The notes beneath the pieces are model-generated. The model was not told the origin of the DNA, searched no databases, and worked only from the letters and a program-made list of their open reading frames with translations. A stretch of 64,000 nt of DNA, taken from contig JADKBB010000020.1 in the NCBI GenBank assembly GCA_016715195.1, positions 1 through 64,000 of the forward strand. Direction: 5' to 3'. Position numbers and translations under genes: made by a program. The stretch comes from Candidatus Villigracilis proximus (GTDB taxonomy: Bacteria > Chloroflexota > Anaerolineae > Anaerolineales > Villigracilaceae). This document shows positions 19,254-29,451 of this stretch, piece after piece; positions within the stretch are counted from its first letter, which is position 1; every line of letters begins with the position of its first letter.

Positions 19254-19658
19254 TTACACGCGTCGCTTTTTCGGAGGGCGGCATCCGTTGTGCGGAACCG
19301 GTGTAATATCCGAAATCGAGCGTACCTTCAAACCCATGGCTTGCACGGCGCGAATAGCATTCTCGCGGCCGGGGCCGGGGCCTTTAATAAACAGTTCAAC
19401 TTCCTGCAGACCCAATTGCTGGGCAGCTTTTAAGGCCTGTTCAGCGGCAAGACGGGCAGCAAAGGGCGTGCTCTTGCGAGAGCCTTTGAAGCCAGCAGAA
19501 CCGGCAGAACCCCAGGAAATTGTGTTCCCTTCGGTATCTGTGACGGTCACGATCGTGTTATTGAAGGAAGCAAAGATATGAACCTGTCCGGAGGACAAGG
19601 TGCGCTTCCCTTTTTTTGCGCCTGTGGCGCGTCGGGTAGAACGAACACTTTGAGCCAT
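19254..19658 (-). CDS. rpsK: 30S ribosomal protein S11
   Basis: 134 residues, with [33 protein letters not shown] and the conserved C-terminus [16 protein letters not shown]. Confidence 0.97.
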   Translation of the reverse strand: MAQSVRSTRRATGAKKGKRTLSSGQVHIFASFNNTIVTVTDTEGNTISWGSAGSAGFKGSRKSTPFAARLAAEQALKAAQQLGLQEVELFIKGPGPGRENAIRAVQAMGLKVRSISDITPVPHNGCRPPKKRRV

Positions 19659-19684
19659 TTTTTTTCTATACCTTTCGGACAGGA

Positions 19685-20071
19685 TTACTTCTTGCCGCCC
19701 TTACGACGACCACGGCCCGCAACGGTTTTCTTGGTTCCTTTGCGAGTGCGCGCATTTGTTTTTGTGCGCTGGCCACGTACTGGCAAACCACGACGATGAC
19801 GCAAACCACGATAAGAGCCGATTTCGATCAGGCGCTTAATGTTCAATTGAACTTCGCGGCGCAGGTCACCTTCGACCTTGAAGTTTTTGGAAATATATTC
19901 GCGAATAGCGGCAACATCCGCTTCGCTCAAGTCTTTGATGCGCGTATCAGGATTAACTTTGGTTTGAGCCAAAATCTTATGCGCACGAGTTGGACCAATA
20001 CCAAAAAGGTATGTCAGGCCAACTTCAACCCGCTTATTGCGGGGTAAATCAACACCTTCAATTCTCGCCAT
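19685..20071 (-). CDS. rpsM: 30S ribosomal protein S13
   Basis: 128 residues, [20 protein letters not shown] at the start, [11 protein letters not shown] helix-hairpin region, [20 protein letters not shown] near the end. Confidence 0.97.
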   Translation of the reverse strand: MARIEGVDLPRNKRVEVGLTYLFGIGPTRAHKILAQTKVNPDTRIKDLSEADVAAIREYISKNFKVEGDLRREVQLNIKRLIEIGSYRGLRHRRGLPVRGQRTKTNARTRKGTKKTVAGRGRRKGGKK

Positions 20072-20082
20072 AGGTCACCACA

Positions 20083-20196
20083 CTACCCCTGTCTCTGCTT
20101 ATGTTTTGGATTTTCGCAAATGATAAAGATAACTCCCTTGCGCCGAACAATACGGCACTTGGCACAACGTTTGCGAATGGAGGGCGAAACTTTCAT
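20083..20196 (-). CDS. rpmJ: 50S ribosomal protein L36
   Basis: 37 residues: [20 protein letters not shown] then [11 protein letters not shown]. The zinc ligands C-x2-C-x12-C-x4-H are all present. AAGGAGAT precedes the start. It follows map directly; infA, usually between them, is absent. Confidence 0.95.
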   Translation of the reverse strand: MKVSPSIRKRCAKCRIVRRKGVIFIICENPKHKQRQG

Positions 20197-20299
20197 GTTC
20201 AATCTCCTTACTTGCGGCTTGTCTTATGACAGCCAAAGGTCTAATTATACTAGTTATTTTTCTATCCGTCTATATTTTTACGGTTGCTTGCAGGTTCGT

Positions 20300-21070
20300 T
20301 CACAAGACAGTCAGGAGAAGAGGTTCTCCTTCGGTGACGGCAATTGTATGTTCAAAATGCGCCGTCAATGAACCATCAGCAGAGACAACCGTCCATTTAT
20401 CTGGCAGGACACGGGTTTCGTGTGTCCCAATCAACACCATTGGCTCAATCGCAATTGTTAACCCCGGACGGAGTAACATGCCGCTTCCTGCTTTGCCAAT
20501 ATTTGGCACCTGCGGCCCCTCATGCATATTCCGACCGACGCCATGCCCCGTATATTCACGGGTAACATGGAAGCCATGATTTTCCACATAATTTTGTATC
20601 GCTGCCGAGATATCACCTGTGCGTTTGCCATTGCGCATATTTTCAATACCAGCAAATAGCGCGCCTTCAGTGACTTCAAGCAGTTTTGTTGCCTGGGAAG
20701 AAATCTCCCCTACTCCGGCGGTGAAAGCTGAGTCTGCAACAAATCCTTCAAAGACCGTACCACAATCAATCGAGACGATATCGCCTTCCTTTAACTTTCG
20801 TTTTGGATGCGGGATACCATGCACCATCTCATCATTAATACAGACTGTGATGGATGAGGGAAACGGTGGATGACCATAACCTTTGAAGGGCGATACGCAT
20901 CCGAATGACTTCAGCACTTCCTCAGCAGCCGCGTTGAGGTCAGCTGTTGTCACACCGGGTTGTAAACGTTCTTTTACTGCGGCCAGAACGGTTGCATTGA
21001 TGCGCCCTGCTTCGCGCATGATCTTAAGTTCAGCAGGGTTTTTAACATTGATCTGGCGTTCCCAACTCAT
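20300..21070 (-). CDS. map: Methionine aminopeptidase, type I
   Basis: 256 residues. It removes N-terminal Met. The metal ligands are visible in DIVSIDCGTVFEGFVADSAF (two Asp), GHGVGRNMHEGP (His), TIAIEPM (Glu) and AHFEHTIAVTEG (Glu). No N-terminal zinc finger. Position between adk and rpmJ is usual for the spc/alpha border. Confidence 0.96.
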   Translation of the reverse strand: MSWERQINVKNPAELKIMREAGRINATVLAAVKERLQPGVTTADLNAAAEEVLKSFGCVSPFKGYGHPPFPSSITVCINDEMVHGIPHPKRKLKEGDIVSIDCGTVFEGFVADSAFTAGVGEISSQATKLLEVTEGALFAGIENMRNGKRTGDISAAIQNYVENHGFHVTREYTGHGVGRNMHEGPQVPNIGKAGSGMLLRPGLTIAIEPMVLIGTHETRVLPDKWTVVSADGSLTAHFEHTIAVTEGEPLLLTVL

Positions 21071-21123
21071 TAGATAAACCTACTTTTCAACAGAATTAAA
21101 AAATTCTGCATACTCACAAATAA

Positions 21124-21774
21124 TTATTTTTTTAAGGCTGAGAGCAGTTTTTGTGTTACCTGTTCCACAGCCTCCATGCCGTTGATCTCGAGCAATTTTC
21201 CTCTTTTGCGGTAGTACTCCACCAAAGGCATAGTTTGATCAAGATAGACACGAATTCGTTTTGTTACAGTTTCCACTTTATCGTCATCGCGCTGATAAAG
21301 CTCAGAACCATCGACATCACAAATACCTTCCTTTTTAGGAGGACTGAATTTTTGATGGTAAATGTGACCTTGTGCCCGGCATGACCAGCGCCCGCCTGTG
21401 CGTTCCACTAGAATGTCTTCAGCTGCCGTGATGTATGGAACGGCATCCACTTGCCCATGAAATTCAGTGAGCATTTTTTCGAGTGCATCAGCCTGAGTCG
21501 GGGTGCGTGGAAATCCATCGAGAATGGCACCAGCATCACAGTCGTGACGAGAGATGCGGTCACGTATCATGCTAATGGTCACATCGTCTGGTACCAGGTC
21601 GCCTTTATCCATAAAGGATTTGGCGAGTTTTCCAAGTTCTGTTTGATTTTTAAGGTTCTCGCGAAACAAATCTCCAGAGGAGACATGCACGAGTTTGGTT
21701 GACTTAGCCAAAATTTTGGCCTGCGTGCCTTTGCCAACGCCGGGAGGACCTAGTAAGACGATATAGGTCGCCAT
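21124..21774 (-). CDS. adk: Adenylate kinase
   Basis: 216 residues, long form. P-loop GPPGVGKGTQAK (about 8-19), AMP-binding LVHVSSGDLFREN, LDGFPRTPTQ. The LID starts GGRWSCRAQGHIYHQKF, where the usual second Cys of the CxxC zinc site is missing (CRAQGH), so the zinc site is partly degenerate. Follows secY. Confidence 0.95.
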   Translation of the reverse strand: MATYIVLLGPPGVGKGTQAKILAKSTKLVHVSSGDLFRENLKNQTELGKLAKSFMDKGDLVPDDVTISMIRDRISRHDCDAGAILDGFPRTPTQADALEKMLTEFHGQVDAVPYITAAEDILVERTGGRWSCRAQGHIYHQKFSPPKKEGICDVDGSELYQRDDDKVETVTKRIRVYLDQTMPLVEYYRKRGKLLEINGMEAVEQVTQKLLSALKK

Positions 21775-21783
21775 AAGATCTCC

Positions 21784-23160
21784 TTAACGGACGAGCAGTG
21801 AGTCTTGATATCCGTGTAACTTAAGCTCAGCATCGATGTTCATAAATGTGTCACGAACAACACCGACAACAATGAGCAAGCCTGAAGATGAAACAAGGAA
21901 TACACTGGTTTGAGAACTTGCAGCGATACCAAACACGCCTAACAAAAGTCCCAAAAGGAAGGGCATGGCCGCTACAACTCCAAGGAAAAGCGCTCCTGGC
22001 AAGGTAATGCGGCGCTGAACTGTGCTTAGATATTTCTGGGTGGGAGTACCTGTATGTACACCAGGGACAGTTGCTCCAGCTTTTTTCAGGTTGTCACCAT
22101 AATTCTGTTGATCAAATAAAACAGAAGTGTAGAAGAAAGTGAATATAACAACCATAAAGAAGTATAGAGTCCAGTAACCCCAATTGCTTGTACCAGTACC
22201 TTGAAAGAAATTCTGAATACCTGTAAAGAAACTGGCAACACCTGCATTCTCATTATTTACAAAATAGCTGGCAAGAATTGCGGGAAATTGCAGGATTGCA
22301 CTGGCAAAAATCAAGGGGATCATGCCTGAGAGGTTGACCATCAAAGGCAAGGTTCCCTTAACTGGCATGGACATGCGATTACCCATACGGCGACCGGGAT
22401 ACATAACTGGCACGTTACGTCGCCCTTGTTGCACATAAACGATGGCGAACACTGTTAAGATGATAATAAACAGCGTAAAGCCAAACATGAACAAAGCTGT
22501 GTCTCTATCAGAAAAGAGTGAGACAAGATTTGAAGGCATCTGGGCAACAATACCTGCGAAAATAATCAGGGAAAGTCCCTGTCCACGGATACCGTATTCC
22601 GAAATCAACTCACCCAGCCAAATGGCAAACATTGTACCGGCTGTCATTGCCAGGAGAGTCGTTAATGAATTTAGCCAGAGATCCGCTGAAAAACCAAACT
22701 CCAGAATCGGCTGCTGTAATGCCTGAATGGACAATGAGTTAAAGATGTTAATCTGACCAATAGCAGATAGAGCGGCCATGGGTACAGCAAGATAATATGT
22801 CCACTTTTCCTGCCAGCGGCGAGCTTCTCGTGGGTCTTCTTCCATTCTACGTTGCAAAGCAGGAATGATCGGGATGAGCAATTGTAAAATGATCTGTGCA
22901 GTAATGTACGGATACACACCCATTGAAAGTAATGAGAAATTGGAAACCGTACCGCCAGAAAGCAGATCAAGAAAATCAACGAAACTACCGCCACTGGTTG
23001 ATAATGCCTTGAACTGAGCCAAAACGGCAAAGTCCACGCCAGGTGCCGGGATGTTTGCTACTATACGATAAATCGCCAAGATAACGAGCGTAATCACCAA
23101 CTTACGCCGAATATCTTCCGATTTCCAAAGGTAACGCCAGCCTGAAAAGGTGGTCTTCAT
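21784..23160 (-). CDS. secY: Preprotein translocase subunit SecY
   Basis: 458 residues with about ten membrane helices, GVDFAVLAQF near the start, the plug-region FVDFLDLLSGGTVSNFSLLS, and MGNRMSMPVKGTLPLMVNLS. The C-terminal loop is FDQQNYGDNLKKAGATVPGV. Between rplO and adk. Confidence 0.97.
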   Translation of the reverse strand: MKTTFSGWRYLWKSEDIRRKLVITLVILAIYRIVANIPAPGVDFAVLAQFKALSTSGGSFVDFLDLLSGGTVSNFSLLSMGVYPYITAQIILQLLIPIIPALQRRMEEDPREARRWQEKWTYYLAVPMAALSAIGQINIFNSLSIQALQQPILEFGFSADLWLNSLTTLLAMTAGTMFAIWLGELISEYGIRGQGLSLIIFAGIVAQMPSNLVSLFSDRDTALFMFGFTLFIIILTVFAIVYVQQGRRNVPVMYPGRRMGNRMSMPVKGTLPLMVNLSGMIPLIFASAILQFPAILASYFVNNENAGVASFFTGIQNFFQGTGTSNWGYWTLYFFMVVIFTFFYTSVLFDQQNYGDNLKKAGATVPGVHTGTPTQKYLSTVQRRITLPGALFLGVVAAMPFLLGLLLGVFGIAASSQTSVFLVSSSGLLIVVGVVRDTFMNIDAELKLHGYQDSLLVR

Positions 23161-23179
23161 AAGTATCCTTTGTGTAGGT

Positions 23180-23635
23180 TTAGGCGATCAATTCAACCGA
23201 GCCGCCAGCCTTTTCGATCTTGGCTTTGGCGCCAGCGCTGACACGATGTACACGCACTTTGAGGGCAACGGTCATCTCACCGCGGCCAAGAACAACTGTC
23301 GGGTTACGAGAGTCACGCAAGAGGTGCGCTTCTTCGAGGGCTTCGGGGGTGACATCCGCATTGGCTTTGAAGGCCTGCGAAAGTTGATCAAGGTTTACTT
23401 CATTGTAGAAAACCTGATTTGGCGGGGTAAATCCTTCACCACGCATGAACGGTAGGCGTCGGAAAAATGGAAGGTTACCACCCTGACGATAAGCGTGACC
23501 GCCTTCGCCAGAACGTGAACCTTGTCCTTTGGTACCGCGGCCGGCAGTTTTACCCTGCCCTGCCGAGATGCCGCGTCCAACGCGTTTTTTATTCTTTTTT
23601 GACCCAACATTGGGTACGAGATCGTGTAGTTTCAT
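23180..23635 (-). CDS. rplO: 50S ribosomal protein L15
   Basis: 151 residues, with the glycine-rich N-terminus GSKKNKKRVGRGISAGQGKT and FFRRLPFMRG. Ends VHRVSAGAKAKIEKAGGSVE. Confidence 0.97.
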   Translation of the reverse strand: MKLHDLVPNVGSKKNKKRVGRGISAGQGKTAGRGTKGQGSRSGEGGHAYRQGGNLPFFRRLPFMRGEGFTPPNQVFYNEVNLDQLSQAFKANADVTPEALEEAHLLRDSRNPTVVLGRGEMTVALKVRVHRVSAGAKAKIEKAGGSVELIA

Positions 23636-23642
23636 ATTCAGC

Positions 23643-23840
23643 CTACTCTTCGATCTTGAGCAAATGGATGATCTTATTCAACATACCGCGTAATGCGGGT
23701 GTATCCTTGTGCTCAACAGTTTGATGTAAACGGCGCAAACCAAGGGCTTTTACTGTGGCTTTTTGGTCTTTGGGAAAACCAATGTCACTCTTAACCCAGG
23801 TCACGCGCAAAATTTTGCCGGTTGTTTCCTGCTTAGGCAT
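23643..23840 (-). CDS. rpmD: 50S ribosomal protein L30
   Basis: 65 residues from ATG 23840 ([20 protein letters not shown]), then the L30 core [20 protein letters not shown]. It overlaps the rpsE stop by 8 bases. The longer upstream reading is only open frame. Confidence 0.94.
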   Translation of the reverse strand: MPKQETTGKILRVTWVKSDIGFPKDQKATVKALGLRRLHQTVEHKDTPALRGMLNKIIHLLKIEE

Positions 23841-24381
23841 GTTGTTTTCTCCGTTCCCAGAATGGTAACAATTCATCAGAACGCTTTCCGCGGCGAGCCG
23901 CTTCAAGGGCTGGTGAACGTAAGCCGTCCAGAGCACCAAAGGTTGCCATTACCACGTTCAGCACATTTGCGCTTCCCATGGATTTGGTGAGAATATCGCG
24001 CACGCCTGCCACTTCCAATACAGCGCGCACTCCACCAGCGGCGATAACGCCAGTACCAGCGGAAGCGGGCTTGAGGAATACTCTAGCGCCAGCCACTTTT
24101 CCCAATGATTCATGAGGGATCGTGGTGCCGAAGAGATTGACTTCGCGTAAATCTTTGCGGGCCCGCTCAGAAGCTTTGCGCATTGCATCGGGTACAGCAT
24201 TTGCCTTTCCAACACCCATGCCAATCGTGCCTTTTTTGTCGCCAACAACGACGGTCACGCGGAATTGAAAGCGACGACCACCTTTTACGACTTTTGCAAC
24301 ACGGGCAATTTCGATCACGCGTTCTTCAAAAGCGTCCTGCGCTTCATACTGTTGCTTATCAGTAAATTGCTTTTCTGCCAT
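23833..24381 (-). CDS. rpsE: 30S ribosomal protein S5
   Basis: 182 residues from ATG 24381 (GGAGAAAGAT upstream). [19 protein letters not shown] is followed by [17 protein letters not shown] and [20 protein letters not shown]. Confidence 0.97.
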   Translation of the reverse strand: MAEKQFTDKQQYEAQDAFEERVIEIARVAKVVKGGRRFQFRVTVVVGDKKGTIGMGVGKANAVPDAMRKASERARKDLREVNLFGTTIPHESLGKVAGARVFLKPASAGTGVIAAGGVRAVLEVAGVRDILTKSMGSANVLNVVMATFGALDGLRSPALEAARRGKRSDELLPFWERRKQHA

Positions 24382-24425
24382 ATCTTTCTCCATGTAGCAG
24401 CGATTCTAAATCGCTGCAGAACATT

Positions 24426-24791
24426 TTAGAATTGCAAGCCACCTTCGCGCGCGCCATCAGCCAAAGCCTTGACGCGCCCGACATAGCGGAAGCCACCACG
24501 ATCGAACACGACAGACGAAATCCCTTTGGATTTTGCGCGTTCAGCCACTGCTTTACCAATGGCTTTGGCCTGTTCGGTCTTCTTCATCCCCTTCATTTGT
24601 TCACGCAGTTCTTTGTCAACTGTGGATGCAGAAATAAGGGTTTTTCCATCATTGTCATCAATAATCTGGGCATAAATCCCGGATAAACTCTTGAACACAT
24701 TCAAGCGAGGACGAGCCGCAGAGCCAACCACTGTCTTGCGGACACGGATGTGGCGGCGTTCACGAGCGAGAGAACGATTCTTCTTAGCCAT
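24426..24791 (-). CDS. rplR: 50S ribosomal protein L18
   Basis: 121 residues: [20 protein letters not shown], then [20 protein letters not shown] and [20 protein letters not shown]. Confidence 0.97.
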   Translation of the reverse strand: MAKKNRSLARERRHIRVRKTVVGSAARPRLNVFKSLSGIYAQIIDDNDGKTLISASTVDKELREQMKGMKKTEQAKAIGKAVAERAKSKGISSVVFDRGGFRYVGRVKALADGAREGGLQF

Positions 24792-24794
24792 GGC

Positions 24795-25343
24795 TTACTT
24801 GGCTCCTTTTCCGGCTTTACCAGCCTTGCGGCGGACACGTTCACCCAAGTAACGCAAACCTTTGCCATGATATGGCTCAGGTGGACGTACCTTGCGAATA
24901 TTCGCAGCAATCTGTCCAACCAATTCTTTATCGAAACCCGAGACTTTGATCTGACGGGTCTTCGCATCTGTTTCAAATGATACACCGGCCGGGGGTTCCA
25001 TCTTGACCGGATGTGAATAACCAACAAACAGGGCGAGGTTCTTGCCTTCCATTTCAGCGCGGTATCCCACGCCTTCAACTTGAAGGACAACTTCAAAACC
25101 CTTGCTTACGCCGTGAATCATATTCGCAAGTACGGCGCGCGTAGTACCGTGCAGGGCGCGTTCAGCGGGGTTTTCCGAATTACGGGTAATGTTCAATTGA
25201 TTATTCTCCATCTTGATACCAATCAAATGAGAGAATGATCTCTTGAGCTCACCTTTCGGGCCCTTCACGAGAACGTCAAAACCTTTTACGTCCACCTGCA
25301 CGCCACTGGGAATATCTACTGGCAAACGACCAATTCTAGACAC
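24795..25343 (-). CDS. rplF: 50S ribosomal protein L6 (GTG start)
   Basis: 182 residues from GTG 25343 (MSRIGRLPVDIPSGVQVDVK). AGGAGG lies 6 bases upstream, and all L6 proteins begin here. The C-terminal RNA-binding segment is RKVRPPEPYHGKGLRYLGE. Confidence 0.96.
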   Translation of the reverse strand: MSRIGRLPVDIPSGVQVDVKGFDVLVKGPKGELKRSFSHLIGIKMENNQLNITRNSENPAERALHGTTRAVLANMIHGVSKGFEVVLQVEGVGYRAEMEGKNLALFVGYSHPVKMEPPAGVSFETDAKTRQIKVSGFDKELVGQIAANIRKVRPPEPYHGKGLRYLGERVRRKAGKAGKGAK

Positions 25344-25353
25344 AGTAAACCTC

Positions 25354-25767
25354 CTACCAGACTTTGCAGATGATCTCGCCGCCAACGCCCAACTGTCGAG
25401 CGCGTACGCCGGTCATGACACCCTTTGGTGTAGAGATAATGGCAACGCCAATACCTGAAAGCACCCAAGGAATATCTGTCTTTTTGGTGTATATGCGGCG
25501 ACCTGGTTTACTTACACGTTCCAAACCAGAGAGCACGGCACGTCGTTGGCGACGTTCGCCAACATACTTAAGCTTCACGCGTAGAACTTTTTGTACTTCG
25601 CGTTCACCTTCCACCACTTCGTAACCTTCGAGAAAACCTTCATCCTTTAGGATCTTGGCAATCTCTACTTTAATCTTTGAGTTGGGCATTGCAACCTGAG
25701 CATGGCCTGCGAGCACAGCATTGCGAATGCGAGTCAACATATCAGCGATCGGATCAGTAAATGACAT
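25354..25767 (-). CDS. rpsH: 30S ribosomal protein S8
   Basis: 137 residues, MSFTDPIADMLTRIRNAVLA at the start and the signature ISTPKGVMTGVRARQLGVGG near the end. Confidence 0.97.
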   Translation of the reverse strand: MSFTDPIADMLTRIRNAVLAGHAQVAMPNSKIKVEIAKILKDEGFLEGYEVVEGEREVQKVLRVKLKYVGERRQRRAVLSGLERVSKPGRRIYTKKTDIPWVLSGIGVAIISTPKGVMTGVRARQLGVGGEIICKVW

Positions 25768-25785
25768 GATCTACCTCCACCTGGG

Positions 25786-25968
25786 TTACCAGGACGCCTT
25801 TATGACGCCAGGTATTTTGCCCGTCAAAGCCAATTCACGGAAGCAAATACGGCATAGACCAAAGCGACGAATAAAACCGCGTGGGCGCCCACAACGCTGA
25901 CAGCGATTCCGCACTTGCACTGCATGTTTGCGGCGCAGTTCACGATATTGCATACATTTTTTTGCCAT
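25786..25968 (-). CDS. rpsN: 30S ribosomal protein S14, zinc (type Z) form
   Basis: 60 residues with two CxxC pairs ([11 protein letters not shown] and [11 protein letters not shown]), so the zinc-dependent short form. Ends [10 protein letters not shown]. Confidence 0.97.
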   Translation of the reverse strand: MAKKCMQYRELRRKHAVQVRNRCQRCGRPRGFIRRFGLCRICFRELALTGKIPGVIKASW

Positions 25969-25971
25969 AGG

Positions 25972-26523
25972 TTAAGCATCCTTCTTGCTACTGAACGGCA
26001 TTCCGAGCAATTGCAATAATGCGCGCGCCTGATCATCACTCTTGGCTGAAGTCACGATGGTGACTTCCATACCGCGCAATTTATCAATTTTGTCGTACTC
26101 GATCTCAGGGAAAACCAACTGATCCTTAAGACCCAGTGTGTAATTTCCACGACCATCAAAGGCATTGACTGAAATACCGCGGAAGTCACGCACACGGGGC
26201 AAGGCAATGTTTACAAGACGGTCAAAGAAAGCCCACATACGGGCGCCACGCAAAGTTACCTTTGCACCAATGAGACGGCCTTCGCGCAATTTAAAGTTCG
26301 CAATACTTTTGCGAGCTTTTGTTTGCACAGGCTTTTGAGCAGTGATCTGTGTCAAATCAGCAGTAGCGGCATCAAGCGCTTTGGGATTATCCATCGCTTC
26401 GCCGAGACCGATATTGACAACGATCTTTTCAATACGCGGCACCTGCATTACGTTCTTCAAACTGAACGATTTGAACAGGGCCGGGGCCACTTCTGTGTTA
26501 TAGCGTTCTTGCATTCTGTTCAT
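25972..26523 (-). CDS. rplE: 50S ribosomal protein L5
   Basis: 183 residues; [40 protein letters not shown] and [20 protein letters not shown] are typical. Confidence 0.97.
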   Translation of the reverse strand: MNRMQERYNTEVAPALFKSFSLKNVMQVPRIEKIVVNIGLGEAMDNPKALDAATADLTQITAQKPVQTKARKSIANFKLREGRLIGAKVTLRGARMWAFFDRLVNIALPRVRDFRGISVNAFDGRGNYTLGLKDQLVFPEIEYDKIDKLRGMEVTIVTSAKSDDQARALLQLLGMPFSSKKDA

Positions 26524-26540
26524 CTTATTCGCTCCACGGC

Positions 26541-26873
26541 CTATTCAATCGTGGCCTCACAGTTCTTGCAAACGCGATGGGCACCTTCATCGTCACGTGA
26601 AACACCAACGCGAGTAGGTTCACCGCATTTCGGGCATACAAGCATCACGTTTGAGATGTCAATCGGCCCTTCGAACTGGATTCGGCCCGGGTTCATGTTG
26701 CGACCCGCTTGCGTCTGTACCTGCTTCTGGTGTTTGGTGCGAATATTCACACCTTGCACCACTACGCGACGATCATCAAGGAAAACATTAATAACCTCAC
26801 CACGCTTGCCTTTGTCCTCCAGGCGGCCACTGATCACTTCTACTGTATCGCCTTTTCGAATCTTAACTTTCAT
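26541..26873 (-). CDS. rplX: 50S ribosomal protein L24
   Basis: 110 residues: the KOW segment [20 protein letters not shown], then a C-terminal Cys4 element [11 protein letters not shown]...[11 protein letters not shown] as in many bacterial L24. Confidence 0.97.
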   Translation of the reverse strand: MKVKIRKGDTVEVISGRLEDKGKRGEVINVFLDDRRVVVQGVNIRTKHQKQVQTQAGRNMNPGRIQFEGPIDISNVMLVCPKCGEPTRVGVSRDDEGAHRVCKNCEATIE

Positions 26874-26882
26874 TCTTCGCTC

Positions 26883-27254
26883 CTACAGTACTTCCGGGGC
26901 CAGCGACACGATCTTCATATAGCCCATATCGCGCAGTTCGCGCGCGACAGGTCCAAAGATACGTGTGCCCCTCGGGTTTTCGCCATCGGCATCCAGGATC
27001 ACTGCGGCGTTATCATCAAAACGAATGTAAGAGCCATCTTCTCGGCGCCATTCTTTCGTGCAACGCACAATGACAGCCTTTACAACTTCGCTTTTCTTTA
27101 CTGAACCTTGCGGTGCAGCGGCTTTCACGGTTGCAACCACGACATCGCCAATCGATCCATACTTGCGCTTGGAACCACCCATCACATGAATGACAAGCAA
27201 TTCGCGGGCGCCGGTGTTATCTGCCACTTTAATTCGAGACTCTTGCTGAAGCAT
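26883..27254 (-). CDS. rplN: 50S ribosomal protein L14
   Basis: 123 residues; [19 protein letters not shown] at the start, [20 protein letters not shown], ending [11 protein letters not shown]. Confidence 0.97.
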   Translation of the reverse strand: MLQQESRIKVADNTGARELLVIHVMGGSKRKYGSIGDVVVATVKAAAPQGSVKKSEVVKAVIVRCTKEWRREDGSYIRFDDNAAVILDADGENPRGTRIFGPVARELRDMGYMKIVSLAPEVL

Positions 27255-27258
27255 GGCT

Positions 27259-27531
27259 TTATTCTCCTACGCCTTGATCAGCGGTTCGTGTCTCGCGCTT
27301 GACAACTGCTTCAACAGCCCAACGCTTGTCACGAGATAACGGACGGGTCTCTACGATCTGGACCTCATCACCGATCTGGCAGCCGATCTCATCATGTGCC
27401 TTCACGCGCGTGCTTGAGTACACCACCTTCTTATAAAGAGGATGGCGAAACTTGCGAGTGATTTCCACCACGACGGTCTTGGTCATTTTATTGCTGGTGA
27501 CTACACCAGTCATACGACGACGATTATTCAT
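27259..27531 (-). CDS. rpsQ: 30S ribosomal protein S17
   Basis: 90 residues; [20 protein letters not shown] then [20 protein letters not shown]. The start overlaps the rpmC stop (TAATG). Confidence 0.97.
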   Translation of the reverse strand: MNNRRRMTGVVTSNKMTKTVVVEITRKFRHPLYKKVVYSSTRVKAHDEIGCQIGDEVQIVETRPLSRDKRWAVEAVVKRETRTADQGVGE

Positions 27532-27746
27532 TATGCACCTTCCACAGCGGCACGCTCGGTCTCGCGCAGGATCGTTTCCATGCGGGCGATGTCGCGGCGC
27601 AGGGTTCGCAAGTGGCTGGAGTCAGTCAACTGACCGGTCACCTGCTGGAAGCGCAGTTTCATTACCTCTTCTTGCGAATCCGAGATCTTTGTGCGAATCT
27701 CTTCCACCGCCAATTTGCGGATGTCTTCCACTTTCATATGCTTCAT
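27531..27746 (-). CDS. rpmC: 50S ribosomal protein L29
   Basis: 71 residues, helical; [20 protein letters not shown] then [23 protein letters not shown] 27746 has GGAGGAG upstream; ATG 27737 is possible. Confidence 0.96.
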   Translation of the reverse strand: MKHMKVEDIRKLAVEEIRTKISDSQEEVMKLRFQQVTGQLTDSSHLRTLRRDIARMETILRETERAAVEGA

Positions 27747-27749
27747 TGG

Positions 27750-28169
27750 TTATTCTCCTCCCGCAAAACGGCCAACAACTTTGGTCTTGATGGAGAACTT
27801 GTACTGAGCGCTCTTCAAAGCCGCAATTGCAATGTCTGCCGACAAGCCACTGACCTCGAACATAATACGGCCAGGTTTGACTGGAGCAACATAGTATTCC
27901 ACGTTACCTTTACCAGAACCCATGCGGGTCTCCGGCGGCTTGTGTGTGTACGGTTTGGCCGGGAAAATACGAATCCAGATCTTACCGCGACGCTTCATCC
28001 CACGAACGATGGTGCGACGAGCCGCTTCAATTTGACGGGCTGTAATCCAGCCCGGTTCCAACGCCTGCAGACCGAATTCGCCGAAGGAAATCTCCGCACC
28101 GCGGAGAGCTTTTCCTGTCATGCGACCGCGCATCTGCTTGCGCCACTTTACACGTTTAGGCATCAACAT
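27750..28169 (-). CDS. rplP: 50S ribosomal protein L16
   Basis: 139 residues; [35 protein letters not shown], and [20 protein letters not shown]. Confidence 0.97.
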   Translation of the reverse strand: MLMPKRVKWRKQMRGRMTGKALRGAEISFGEFGLQALEPGWITARQIEAARRTIVRGMKRRGKIWIRIFPAKPYTHKPPETRMGSGKGNVEYYVAPVKPGRIMFEVSGLSADIAIAALKSAQYKFSIKTKVVGRFAGGE

Positions 28170-28200
28170 ATCTAAAACCTCATCTCAGGCGACGTCGCGA

Positions 28201-28980
28201 TTACTCGCTGACGTACACGCCTTCTGTCGCTTCAACTTTATCTTCCACATCGGGCACGACCTCACCTTTATAGATCCAGACCTTGATACCGATCTGTCCA
28301 TATGTGGTGGATGCTTCAGTTGTGGCAAAATCAAGATTTGCGCGCAAGGTCTGCAGAGGAACGCGTCCTTCACGCAACCAGACATCGCGAGACATTTCTG
28401 CGCCGCCAAGGCGTCCGCCAACCAGGATCTTGATCCCTTGGGCGCCCTGCTTGATCGCTTGCTGAATGGCGCGTTTCATCGCGCGGCGATAGGCAATACG
28501 GCGTTCGAGTTGGTCAGCAATATTCTTGGCGACCAACATTGCATCGGTATCGGGCGAGGAAATCTCTTTAATGTCCAATTCGATTTTCTTGCCGGCTAAT
28601 GATTCAAAATCAGCCTTCTTGCCAACCAATGACTCAAGTGCCTGACGAATCTTCTTCACGCCTTCACCTTTTCGACCGATCAAAATACCAGGCTTGGCGG
28701 TATGAATAACGATACGAACCTTGCCAGGTGTGCGTTCAACGTCAATACGAGAAATACCAGCTTTACCATCTTTTACAGCATCAGGCATTTGCTTGCGATA
28801 TTCACGAACTTTTTCGCTGGCAGCCCAGCCGCCCTTGGAGAAGTTACCAAGTAACAAAGAACGAATGGCGAAGTCCTGATGTAATTGCTGACGATAGACA
28901 CTTCCTTCAGCGAACCAACGGCCGCCCCAGGGTTGATTGATCCCTAGACGAAAACCAATAGGATGTACTTTACGACCCAT
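28201..28980 (-). CDS. rpsC: 30S ribosomal protein S3
   Basis: 259 residues; MGRKVHPIGFRLGINQPWGG, a KH domain with IHTAKPGILIGRKGEGVKKI, and the C-terminal RLGGAEMSRDVWLREGRVPL. Confidence 0.97.
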   Translation of the reverse strand: MGRKVHPIGFRLGINQPWGGRWFAEGSVYRQQLHQDFAIRSLLLGNFSKGGWAASEKVREYRKQMPDAVKDGKAGISRIDVERTPGKVRIVIHTAKPGILIGRKGEGVKKIRQALESLVGKKADFESLAGKKIELDIKEISSPDTDAMLVAKNIADQLERRIAYRRAMKRAIQQAIKQGAQGIKILVGGRLGGAEMSRDVWLREGRVPLQTLRANLDFATTEASTTYGQIGIKVWIYKGEVVPDVEDKVEATEGVYVSE

Positions 28981-28990
28981 ATAATTCTCC

Positions 28991-29138
28991 TTATGCTCCG
29001 CGCTCGCGTAATATGACAGTCACATGTGAACTGCGGCGCAATATCGGTTTGAAACTTTCCGCGCACCATATCAATCACGATACGGACTTTCTGCGCAGAC
29101 AGAGAGAGATTATTAATTTTTGCATGAATATCACTCAT
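28991..29138 (-). CDS. rplV: 50S ribosomal protein L22, internally deleted in this sequence
   Basis: The N-terminus (MSDIHAKINNLSLSAQKVRI, then VIDMVRGK) is normal and has AGGAGAG upstream. The true C-terminus is present in another frame: SFKPILRRSSHVTVILRERG, stopping at 28991-28993. The two join directly at about 29060, so about 60-65 residues of the middle (around 190-200 bases) are missing, including the beta-hairpin that lines the exit tunnel. An intact L22 is needed for growth, so this is probably an assembly deletion; a real intact copy elsewhere is the alternative. Confidence 0.85.
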
Positions 29139-29150
29139 ATCTCACTCTCC

Positions 29151-29429
29151 TTAAGCCGCAGAGGCTTTCTCGCTGGTCTGATGACCGCGGAATGTGCGTG
29201 TCGGGGCGAATTCGCCTAATCGATGGCCGACCATGTTTTCAGTAATATAGATCGGTACGTGGCGGCGTCCATCATGCACTGCAATGGTGTGTCCAACCAT
29301 CTGAGGAAAAATCACAGAGGCGCGACTCCATGTGCGGACGACTTTCTTTTCGTTTTTCTGGTTCATGGCCTCAATACGCTTGAGAAGTTTAGTCTCAATA
29401 AAAGGGCCTTTTTTCAATGATCTTGACAT
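29151..29429 (-). CDS. rpsS: 30S ribosomal protein S19
   Basis: 92 residues; [20 protein letters not shown], then [20 protein letters not shown]. Confidence 0.97.
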   Translation of the reverse strand: MSRSLKKGPFIETKLLKRIEAMNQKNEKKVVRTWSRASVIFPQMVGHTIAVHDGRRHVPIYITENMVGHRLGEFAPTRTFRGHQTSEKASAA

Positions 29430-29451
29430 ATATGCGTACCTCGTCTAATTC

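Noticed and set aside
28944..29138. The open frame as a novel 64-residue protein
   Set aside because: Its second half is an out-of-frame reading that continues into rpsC; the L22 C-terminus lies in another frame.
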